From Gemmatimonadales bacterium (GTDB lineage Bacteria; Gemmatimonadota; Gemmatimonadetes; Gemmatimonadales; GWC2-71-9), in contig JACCRH010000460.1 in NCBI GenBank assembly GCA_013813675.1, forward strand, positions 1-7,107: DNA of 7,107 nucleotides. The letters are read 5' to 3'. This document shows positions 1 through 5,029 of this stretch, one piece after another. Below the pieces are notes generated by a model, which did not search any database, was not told where the DNA came from, and saw only the letters and a program-made list of their open reading frames with translations. Numbering within the stretch: position 1 is the stretch's first letter; each line of letters begins with the position of its first letter. The translations under genes and the position numbers were made by a program.

Positions 1-372
1 TGGCCCGAAGCCCATGACAAGGCAAAGGCGGCCGACCGAATCCTCCGCCGGCGGCTGGCGGATCTCGGCCTGGAGTTCGAGCAGATCCTCACCGAATTTG
101 TGGGCGTGGACGCGACCCACGGCCGGCTGAGCGGCATCCCGTCTCCCGACATTCCCGAGGTCCAGCTCCGCGTCGGAGTGCGGGCGCGCGACAAGGCCCC
201 GGTCGAGCGCTTCACCCGGGAGATCGCGCCGCTGGTGCTGGCCGGTCCGCCCAGTGTCACCGGCTTCGCCGGCGGCCGGCCGGCGGTGGAGGAAGTCGTG
301 GCGTACTGGCCGGCGTTGATCGACCGGAGGGAAATCGAGCGCCACGTGAAGGTGGAGATCCTGTCGGCATGA
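1..372 (+). CDS. AtuA-family (DUF1446) acyl-CoA catabolism protein, 3' part only
   Basis: The reading frame is open from the first base and ends at the TGA at 370-372, so only the last 123 residues are present and the start lies upstream. The visible end carries the pattern seen at the C-terminus of AtuA/DUF1446 proteins: a GVDATHG segment (residues 34-40 of the fragment), an LVLAGPPSVTGFAGGRP segment (about 79-95), then VVAYWPALIDR. The AtuA family is named for the acyclic terpene utilization cluster of Pseudomonas. It is regularly found beside biotin-dependent acyl-CoA carboxylases, enoyl-CoA hydratases and acyl-CoA dehydrogenases, but its reaction is not established. Here it overlaps the next gene by ATGA, and an enoyl-CoA hydratase follows, which fits that setting. 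In many relatives the small domain encoded by the next gene is fused to this C-terminus. The family call is from memory of these motifs; the exact substrate is unknown. Confidence 0.82.
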   Translation, partial: WPEAHDKAKAADRILRRRLADLGLEFEQILTEFVGVDATHGRLSGIPSPDIPEVQLRVGVRARDKAPVERFTREIAPLVLAGPPSVTGFAGGRPAVEEVVAYWPALIDRREIERHVKVEILSA

Positions 373-719
373 AGAAGTCCACGGCCCAGCTCCGGCTGCT
401 TGCCCATGCCCGCTCGGGCGACAAGGGCAATACAGCCAACGTAGGCCTCATCGCGCTGGAGCCGGAGTACTATCCGATCCTGCAGCGCGAGGTGACCACG
501 GCGCGGGTCGCGCGGCACTTCAAGGGCATGGTGAACGGCGTGGAACGCTTCGAGCTGCCCAATCTGAACGCGCTCAATTTCCTGCTGCACGAGGCGCTCG
601 ATGGCGGCGGGACGATCTCGCTCAAGACCGACGCCCAGGGGAAGGTGTTTTCCACCGCCCTGCTCCGGATGGAGATCCCGGTAACCCCCGCGCTGGCTCG
701 GCGGCTCGCGCGCAAGTGA
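369..719 (+). CDS. AtuA-like ferredoxin-fold domain protein (separate small subunit)
   Basis: This 116-residue protein begins with ATG at 369, inside the stop codon of the AtuA gene (ATGA overlap), so it is probably translated by coupling. The N-terminal signature LRLLAHARSGDKGNTANVG (residues 8-26), followed by EPEYYPIL and a conserved LNFLLHEAL...GGG stretch near 60-80, is characteristic of the small AtuA-like ferredoxin-fold domain. That domain is found either fused to the end of AtuA/DUF1446 proteins or as an adjacent free-standing gene. No signal peptide or membrane segment is visible, so it should be cytoplasmic. The ferredoxin-like name refers to the fold; no cysteine cluster for an iron-sulfur centre is present. 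It probably forms a complex with the upstream product, an inference from the fused relatives. Its own stop overlaps the next start (GTGA). Confidence 0.85.
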   Translation: MKKSTAQLRLLAHARSGDKGNTANVGLIALEPEYYPILQREVTTARVARHFKGMVNGVERFELPNLNALNFLLHEALDGGGTISLKTDAQGKVFSTALLRMEIPVTPALARRLARK

Positions 720-1486
720 GCGCCGCGGCCGTTCCGCTCGCTTCCGTTCGGGTGGGAGGGATCCTCACTCTCACTCTCAATCGCCCCGACAAGCGCAACG
801 CGCTCAGCGCGGCCTTGGTCGAGGCCCTGCACCAGGCGCTCGAGGCGGCAGACCTCGACGCGGACGTGCGCGTGGTGGTGCTCACCGGAGCCGGCAAGGA
901 CTTCTGCGCCGGGGCCGATCTGGGGGAGCTTCTCGCGTCAGCGGACGCGAGCGCCGAGGCCAACGAGGCCACCGCCCTCCGCCTGGGGAGCCTGTTCGGG
1001 TGCATCAGGCAGCTTCCCAAGCCGGTGGTGGCTGTGGTGCGGGGGCGGGCGCTGGCGGGTGGCGCGGGGCTCATGACCGCGTGCGACATCGTGCTGGCAG
1101 GGGCCGGCGCGCAGGTCGGATATCCCGAGGTGCTCCGCGGCTTCGTCCCGGCGATGGTGATGACGCCGCTCCGCCGGCTGGCCGGGGAAAAGGCGGCGCT
1201 CGATCTCGTGCTCACCGGCCGGCTGTTGGGCGCGGCGGAGGCACACGCCGCCGGTCTGGTGTCCCGAGTGGTGCCGGACGCGGATCTCGAAAGGGTGGCC
1301 GCCGAGTTGGCGCAGAGCCTCACTTCGGCTTCGGTCTCGGCGCTGGCGCTCACCAAGCGGTTGTTCTATCAACTCGATGGTCAGTCGTTCGACCAAGGCA
1401 TCGCGCTGGGGGCGCGGGTCAACGCCCTCGCCCGGCAGACCCCGGAGTTCCGGGACGCGATCGCCCGATTCCTCGCCCGCACGTGA
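716..1486 (+). CDS. Enoyl-CoA hydratase/isomerase family protein, methylglutaconyl-CoA hydratase-like
   Basis: A 256-residue crotonase-fold protein, normal length for the family. The GTG start at 716 overlaps the preceding TGA and gives the expected N-terminus. NRPDKRNALS (22-31) is the family opening motif. CAGADL (64-69) and GGAGL (115-119) form the acyl-CoA oxyanion hole, and YPE (136-138) supplies the glutamate matching Glu164 of rat enoyl-CoA hydratase. The position of the other catalytic glutamate (Glu144 in rat) is Gly118. Loss of that residue in a GG-x-GL context is, as I recall it, typical of the bacterial methylglutaconyl-CoA hydratase (LiuC) and isohexenylglutaconyl-CoA hydratase (AtuE) branch, and a VPAMV stretch follows the second motif as in those proteins. 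With AtuA genes directly upstream, hydration of a branched glutaconyl-CoA in terpenoid or leucine-like breakdown is the best guess. A generic hydratase or isomerase cannot be excluded. Cytoplasmic. Confidence 0.9.
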   Translation: MSAAAVPLASVRVGGILTLTLNRPDKRNALSAALVEALHQALEAADLDADVRVVVLTGAGKDFCAGADLGELLASADASAEANEATALRLGSLFGCIRQLPKPVVAVVRGRALAGGAGLMTACDIVLAGAGAQVGYPEVLRGFVPAMVMTPLRRLAGEKAALDLVLTGRLLGAAEAHAAGLVSRVVPDADLERVAAELAQSLTSASVSALALTKRLFYQLDGQSFDQGIALGARVNALARQTPEFRDAIARFLART

Positions 1487-1659
1487 ATCTCAACCGGATT
1501 CGCCTGGCGCTATCATTGAGCGGCATGGTGGTGGCCGTCCTGTCGATCATGTTGAACGACCGGCGGTTGGTGTGGGGAGCCATTGTGCTGCTGGCCGGAT
1601 CGCTGTTGCTTCGGGTGGTCGCCGGGCGCCAGGGCCGGAGTAAGGACCAGCAGTTGTGA
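1483..1659 (+). CDS. Small two-helix membrane protein (58 aa), unknown function
   Basis: A short frame starting with GTG at 1483, inside the stop of the enoyl-CoA hydratase gene (GTGA), and ending at the TGA at 1657-1659. This repeats exactly the overlap style of the two junctions before it, which is the main reason to believe it is real. The protein opens NLNRIRLALSLSGMVVAVLS. It has two hydrophobic segments, about residues 6-23 and 29-48, separated by the short charged turn NDRR, and ends in a basic, polar tail (GRQGRSKDQQL). That is the layout of an inner-membrane hairpin. An in-frame ATG at 1525 would give a 44-residue form but would cut into the first helix. I do not recognise a family. 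It could be a helper or membrane anchor for the acyl-CoA enzymes, or simply a passenger at the operon end. Confidence 0.65.
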   Translation: MNLNRIRLALSLSGMVVAVLSIMLNDRRLVWGAIVLLAGSLLLRVVAGRQGRSKDQQL

Positions 1660-1670
1660 CCCAGATCACA
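1655..1670. promoter_or_regulatory. CRP-type palindromic operator TGTGA-N6-TCACA
   Basis: The sequence TGTGACCCAGATCACA matches the symmetric Escherichia coli CRP consensus core at 14 of 16 positions, with both 5-bp arms perfect. The TGA inside the left arm is also the stop of the small membrane gene. The centre (1662.5) is 89.5 bases before the beta-barrel gene start at 1752. A weak -10-like TAGTTT at 1692-1697 would put a transcription start near 1704, placing the palindrome at -41.5, the classic class II CRP position. The palindrome is seen directly; binding by a CRP/FNR-family regulator and control of the barrel gene are inference. Confidence 0.5.
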
Positions 1671-1738
1671 CGCCCTCGTGACTCGCTGAGCTAGTTTCCC
1701 GTCGCAACGGCAGGCTCACGGCAGGACCCACTGGAAAC

Positions 1739-1743
1739 AGGAG
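1739..1743 (+). promoter_or_regulatory. Ribosome binding site of the beta-barrel gene
   Basis: AGGAG lies 8 bases before the ATG at 1752. It is one of the few clear Shine-Dalgarno sequences in the window and fixes the start of the beta-barrel gene. Confidence 0.75.
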
Positions 1744-1751
1744 AAGTCGAT

Positions 1752-2312
1752 ATGCGCGCGATCAGGAGTGTGGCGTTGGGCGCGGTTCTCATGGCATCCG
1801 CCGGGGCGGCCCCGGCAGTGGCACAGGGTGCGGAGTTCTCACTAGGGGGCGGCCTGACCTTGCCCCTCAGCGACTTCGGCGACGCCGCGAGCACCGGCTT
1901 TCACGGCCTCGCCGCCGTCTCGTTCGTGCCGTCAGGCTTCCCTGTAGGCATTCAGATCGACGGAATGTTCCAGCGCTTCGGCGTGCAAGATGCCCCCGAT
2001 GGCTTCGATGGAAACTTTCAGGTCATCCAGGGCACGGCCAATGCCGTGTACAAGTTCAAGACCTCTGAGGAGAGCAAGATTCGACCGTACATCATCGGGG
2101 GCGTCGGGCTCTACAGCTTCAAGGCGACTGGCGACGACTTCCCGGACAGCGGATCCGAGACCGACTTCGGCATCAACGGTGGCGCGGGCTTTGACTTCAA
2201 GTTCGGCTCAGTTGGCGCCTTCGTCGAAGGCCGCTTCCACAACGTGTTCTCCGATCCCAGCAACACGAACTTCATTCCGATCACGGTCGGCGTGCGGCTC
2301 GGCGGCAACTAA
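1752..2312 (+). CDS. Outer-membrane beta-barrel protein
   Basis: A 186-residue secreted protein. Residues 1-24 are a clear signal peptide: positive start MRAIR, hydrophobic core, and a signal peptidase I site after AVA (22-24). The mature part starts with alternating polar/hydrophobic, glycine-rich strands (FSLGGGLTLPLSDFGD) and repeats this pattern in stretches such as PYIIGGVGLYSF, FGINGGAGFDFKF and GAFVEGRFHN, with a last strand FIPITVGVRL. This is the layout of the small eight-stranded OmpA/OmpX-like or PF13505-type outer-membrane barrels. The protein ends GGN after a leucine, without the terminal aromatic residue usual for BAM recognition. Codon use looks less GC-biased at third positions than in the neighbouring genes. 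It stands alone, with a CRP-like site upstream and a hairpin downstream, so it is probably monocistronic. Whether it is a channel, adhesin or structural barrel cannot be told. Confidence 0.85.
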   Translation: MRAIRSVALGAVLMASAGAAPAVAQGAEFSLGGGLTLPLSDFGDAASTGFHGLAAVSFVPSGFPVGIQIDGMFQRFGVQDAPDGFDGNFQVIQGTANAVYKFKTSEESKIRPYIIGGVGLYSFKATGDDFPDSGSETDFGINGGAGFDFKFGSVGAFVEGRFHNVFSDPSNTNFIPITVGVRLGGN

Positions 2313-2333
2313 GTCTCGCTCCTTGGGATGTGA

Positions 2334-2367
2334 CAAGGCGGCGTACTGGCAACAGTGCGCCGCCTTG
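2334..2367 (+). terminator. Hairpin terminator after the beta-barrel gene
   Basis: The stem arms 2334-2348 and 2353-2367 pair over 15 positions (one U-G wobble at 2344/2357) and close on a GCAA tetraloop of the stable GNRA type. It starts 22 bases after the barrel gene stop. The following tail, CTTTG, has only a short U run, so termination may be incomplete or the hairpin may also protect the mRNA 3' end. The structure is read directly; the terminator role is inferred from its position. Confidence 0.7.
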
Positions 2368-2393
2368 CTTTGCGGGGCGGTCCGTCGTCGCGG

Positions 2394-2428
2394 GTGGATC
2401 GGTTCCGGTCGGCGCTTCCCTGATCCAC
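2394..2428. repeat. Inverted repeat upstream of recQ
   Basis: GTGGATC (2394-2400) is repeated in perfect inverted form as GATCCAC (2422-2428) across 21 bases. The pairing extends by one wobble and one G-C pair in the RNA. It sits 31 bases before the recQ start, in the 92-base gap after the barrel terminator. No convincing promoter box or Shine-Dalgarno sequence is visible in this gap. It may be a leader hairpin or a regulator half-site pair; nothing distinguishes these, and chance pairing in GC-rich DNA is possible. Confidence 0.35.
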
Positions 2429-2459
2429 GCAATCGCGCCCCGCCGCGCCATGCTGCGCG

Positions 2460-4310
2460 ATGAGCCCGACGCTTCAAGAAGCTCGAGCCGTGCTGAGCCG
2501 GCATTTCGGATACGCTGACTTCCGCCCGGCCCAGGCGCCGGTGGTGCAATCGATTCTGGCGGGCACCGACACCCTCGCCGTGCTCCCCACCGGCGCCGGA
2601 AAGTCGATCTGCTTCCAGGTGCCCGCACTCGTGCTCGGCGGGCTCACGGTCGTGGTCAGTCCCCTCATCTCGCTGATGCAGGACCAAGTAACCGCCGCCG
2701 AGGCGCGGGGCATACCCGCCGCCTGTCTCACCAGCGGGCTCACCGCGGAGCAGCAGGCCACGGTGCGTGCGCGGTTGCTCGAGGGCCGGCTGCGCCTCCT
2801 GTACCTGTCGCCCGAGCGGCTCCAGCGGTTCGCCCCGGAGCTCCGCGCCGCGGGGATCAAGCCGGCCCTCCTCGCGGTGGACGAAGCCCACTGCATCGCG
2901 GAATGGGGGCACGACTTCCGGCCGGGCTACCGGGCCCTCCTGGCGGCGCGATACCGGCTGGGTCGCCCGCCCGCCGTCGCCCTGACCGGGAGCGCCACCC
3001 CCGCCGTCCGGGAGGAGATCGCCCGCGGGTTGGGATTCGGGCCCGGCCGGTTCGCCGAGCACCTGGGGTCGTTCGACCGGGAAAACCTATGGTTCGGCGT
3101 CGTTCGAGTCCGCGACGACCGCGACCGGCTGCAGGCGCTGCGCCGGCTGATCTCCGGCGACGACCGCATGGCCATCGTCTACGCGCCGACCCGGAGCGTC
3201 ACCGAAGGCGTGGCACGGGCGCTGGTCGCGGCCGGGCATCGCGCCGCCCCCTACCACGCGGGGCTCGACCGTGCCCGGCGGGCCGCCATCCTCGACGCCT
3301 TTCTCGCCGACCGGATCGATGTCGTAGTGGCCACCTGTGCCTTCGGCATGGGCATCGACAAGCCCACGGTCAGGCTGGTGGTGCACTGGACCTTGCCGCC
3401 CACGCCCGAGTCATACTATCAGGAGGCTGGACGGGCAGGCCGCGATGGCGAGTTCGCCCGCTGCGTGCTGCTCTGGCATCCCAGCGACTCCACGCTGCAC
3501 CGCCGGCAGCTCGACGTCACCTTCCCGCCCAAGCGGATGCTCGAACGCATCTGGGCGCACCGGGCAAAGGCGACGGGGGTGCCGGCCAACGTGCGCGAGT
3601 CCGCCGACCGCCTGTGGCAGGAGCTGAGGCCCGACCTGGGTCCGGTGAACTGGGGGCCCGTATGGCAGCGGCGCCGCCGCGCCCAGGACCGCCTTCGGGC
3701 CATGGAGCAGTACGCCCGCGGCCGGGGGTGCCGCCGGCGCGCGCTGGTGGGCTACTTCGGTGAGCGTCTCGCCGGCTGCTCGGGCTGCGACCGCTGCCGC
3801 GCCCATCCGCCGGTGCGGCCACTTCCCGCCACGGTGACCGAACGACTCGGGCGGATGCGCCAGGCCCTCGGCGGCAAGGCGGGACCATGGGGCGGCTGCC
3901 TGCTCGAGCCAGACGTGCTGCTCCGGCTGGCCCGGAATCCCCCTCCCACCGCTAGCGCACTGGCCGATGTGCCGGGGGTGGGTGCCGCGATCGCCGAGCG
4001 CTACGGTGCGACGATCCTGGGAGCGCTTGGCGTGGTGACGCATCGTGGGCCGACCACCGGGTCGAGTGTGGCCGAGCTGGCACTGGAGGAATGGCGGGCG
4101 GCGGTGGCGCGGGAGATGGGCGTTCCGGCTTACGTGGTACTGGGAGACCGCGCCCTCGCCCAGCTGGCCGCGGGTGACGCGGGGGAGGGAAGTGCCCCGA
4201 GACCGGCGGTGGGGCCCCGATTCCGCGCCAAGTTCGAGGCGGAGCTGCGGCGGCTGCTGGTGCGGTTGGAGCGCCCCGCGGCTACTTCCCCTTCGCCGCC
4301 AGGCCCTTGA
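2460..4310 (+). CDS. recQ: RecQ-family ATP-dependent DNA helicase with HRDC-like C-terminal domains
   Basis: A 616-residue 3'-5' superfamily 2 DNA helicase for recombination and fork repair. Motif 0 is FGYADFRPAQ (16-25), Walker A PTGAGKS (43-49), motif Ia VVVSPLISLMQDQV (64-77), and DEAH box 141-144 followed by the RecQ aromatic-rich loop WGHDFRPGY (149-157). Motif III is LTGSAT (175-180), motif IV AIVYAPTR (238-245), motif V ATCAFGMGID (291-300) and motif VI QEAGRAGRDG (321-330). A zinc site uses Cys424, Cys440, Cys443 and Cys446 next to YFGE. All catalytic motifs look intact. Between motif VI and the zinc site lies a longer than usual segment (about 351-415). After the zinc site I see no winged-helix RQC domain; instead there is an HRDC-like unit (about 462-524, with PGVGAAIAERYG) and a second, diverged one (about 538-602, with WRAAVAREMGVPAYVVLGDR). 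The ATG at 2460 gives the normal RecQ N-terminus but lacks a Shine-Dalgarno sequence. Confidence 0.95.
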   Translation: MSPTLQEARAVLSRHFGYADFRPAQAPVVQSILAGTDTLAVLPTGAGKSICFQVPALVLGGLTVVVSPLISLMQDQVTAAEARGIPAACLTSGLTAEQQATVRARLLEGRLRLLYLSPERLQRFAPELRAAGIKPALLAVDEAHCIAEWGHDFRPGYRALLAARYRLGRPPAVALTGSATPAVREEIARGLGFGPGRFAEHLGSFDRENLWFGVVRVRDDRDRLQALRRLISGDDRMAIVYAPTRSVTEGVARALVAAGHRAAPYHAGLDRARRAAILDAFLADRIDVVVATCAFGMGIDKPTVRLVVHWTLPPTPESYYQEAGRAGRDGEFARCVLLWHPSDSTLHRRQLDVTFPPKRMLERIWAHRAKATGVPANVRESADRLWQELRPDLGPVNWGPVWQRRRRAQDRLRAMEQYARGRGCRRRALVGYFGERLAGCSGCDRCRAHPPVRPLPATVTERLGRMRQALGGKAGPWGGCLLEPDVLLRLARNPPPTASALADVPGVGAAIAERYGATILGALGVVTHRGPTTGSSVAELALEEWRAAVAREMGVPAYVVLGDRALAQLAAGDAGEGSAPRPAVGPRFRAKFEAELRRLLVRLERPAATSPSPPGP

Positions 4311-4890
4311 GGTCCAGGTCCTCCACGATCTTCTTCGCCGACCCTTCGCCCAACCCGCGGGTGTCGGCCTTGACGATGAACCGCTCACCCACCAGCACCA
4401 CGATCTCGCTGTTGCCGCTCTTGTTCCACTCCTCGAACGCCGGATAACCGTCGATCTTCACGCTCCGCTCGTAGCCCTCGGTGCTCTCGCGGGCCACGTT
4501 CATGTTGAGCATCATGGTGAAGGGAACGTAGAGAAACGGGATGTGGGCATAGTCGAAGATGCCGACGTCCGCGTTCCGCTTCCCGTCTTCGCTTCGGAAG
4601 TCCACCTCCGCCTGGGAGTACTGCCAGCTCCCCGCGGTAGTGGTCTCACCCTTCGGCTCGTCCGCCTTCATCCCCGCCATCTGCCGGGGAAGAAAGTCCA
4701 TCAGCTCCCGGAAGGCGATCGGCGGAACCGGCTTCCGGTTGCTGGTGAACCCTTCCGCCGTCTTCTCCATCTGCTCGGCGGCGGCGGTGAGCTGGGCGAA
4801 CGGATTGTTCGGGTCCGGCTTGGGGTCGCCGCAAGCGGCGACTGGTCCGGCCAGGATGATCGCGAGGGGCACGGCCGTCCAGCGGGGCAT
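4282..4890 (-). CDS. Conserved-looking lipoprotein of unknown function
   Basis: A 202-residue protein on the minus strand. The frame is open further upstream, but the ATG at 4890 is chosen because GGAGG precedes it and because it begins a lipoprotein signal: MPR, a hydrophobic stretch, then the lipobox VAAC with Cys20 as the lipidated residue. Gly at +2 and no Asp suggests export to the outer membrane in a diderm. After a short proline-rich linker (GDPKPDPNNP) comes a helical stretch (AQLTAAAEQMEKTAEGF). A mixed alpha/beta region follows, with SWQYSQAEVDF, FDYAHIPFLY and the late strand IVVLVGERFIVKADTRGL. I do not recognise the family. Its 3' end overlaps the end of recQ by 29 bases tail to tail, so the two are not co-transcribed. 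It is divergent from the acyl-CoA dehydrogenase gene. Function unknown; a periplasmic or envelope role follows only from the signal. Confidence 0.85.
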   Translation of the reverse strand: MPRWTAVPLAIILAGPVAACGDPKPDPNNPFAQLTAAAEQMEKTAEGFTSNRKPVPPIAFRELMDFLPRQMAGMKADEPKGETTTAGSWQYSQAEVDFRSEDGKRNADVGIFDYAHIPFLYVPFTMMLNMNVARESTEGYERSVKIDGYPAFEEWNKSGNSEIVVLVGERFIVKADTRGLGEGSAKKIVEDLDLKGLAAKGK

Positions 4891-4894
4891 GAGA

Positions 4895-4899
4895 CCTCC
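4895..4899 (-). promoter_or_regulatory. Ribosome binding site deciding the lipoprotein start
   Basis: On the minus strand GGAGG lies 4 bases before the ATG at 4890. It decides for the lipoprotein start over the longer open frame that reaches 5031, whose extra N-terminus would bury the signal peptide. Confidence 0.7.
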
Positions 4900-4980
4900 G
4901 AGACCGGCGATGGCAAGGGCTTGGGTACGTGGGCTCGCTAAGATCGGGCCGAGCCCCACACCGCGCAAGCGCCGACTCGC

Positions 4981-4986
4981 TATATT
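4981..4986 (+). promoter_or_regulatory. Likely -10 box of the acyl-CoA dehydrogenase gene
   Basis: TATATT stands out in otherwise very GC-rich DNA in the divergent gap between the lipoprotein and dehydrogenase starts. It would start transcription near 4993, leaving a leader of about 37 bases before the ATG at 5030. No good -35 box is visible at the expected spacing, so the call rests on the -10 element and its position. Confidence 0.45.
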
Positions 4987-5029
4987 GCGCTCCGACCCAA
5001 CCCCGCGCGCACCTCCTCCGGGACCGATC

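Noticed and set aside
1000..1482. The long frame-1 extension upstream of the small membrane protein
   Set aside because: The 161 codons before the GTG at 1483 are Arg/Gly/Ala-rich and lie out of frame inside the hydratase gene; only the part from 1483 has sensible protein character.
2330..2518. A 62-codon plus-strand frame between the barrel gene and recQ
   Set aside because: It begins just before the terminator hairpin, has no ribosome binding site, overlaps the recQ start out of frame and shows no recognisable sequence.
2208..3062. A 284-codon minus-strand frame across the barrel gene end and recQ start
   Set aside because: It is antisense to two supported genes and covers the terminator; its Gly/Arg/Glu-rich composition is typical of shadow frames.
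4559..5029. Upstream extension of the acyl-CoA dehydrogenase frame
   Set aside because: The extra 157 residues lie antisense to the lipoprotein gene and carry no dehydrogenase sequence; the promoter-like TATATT at 4981 and the family N-terminus favour the start at 5030.
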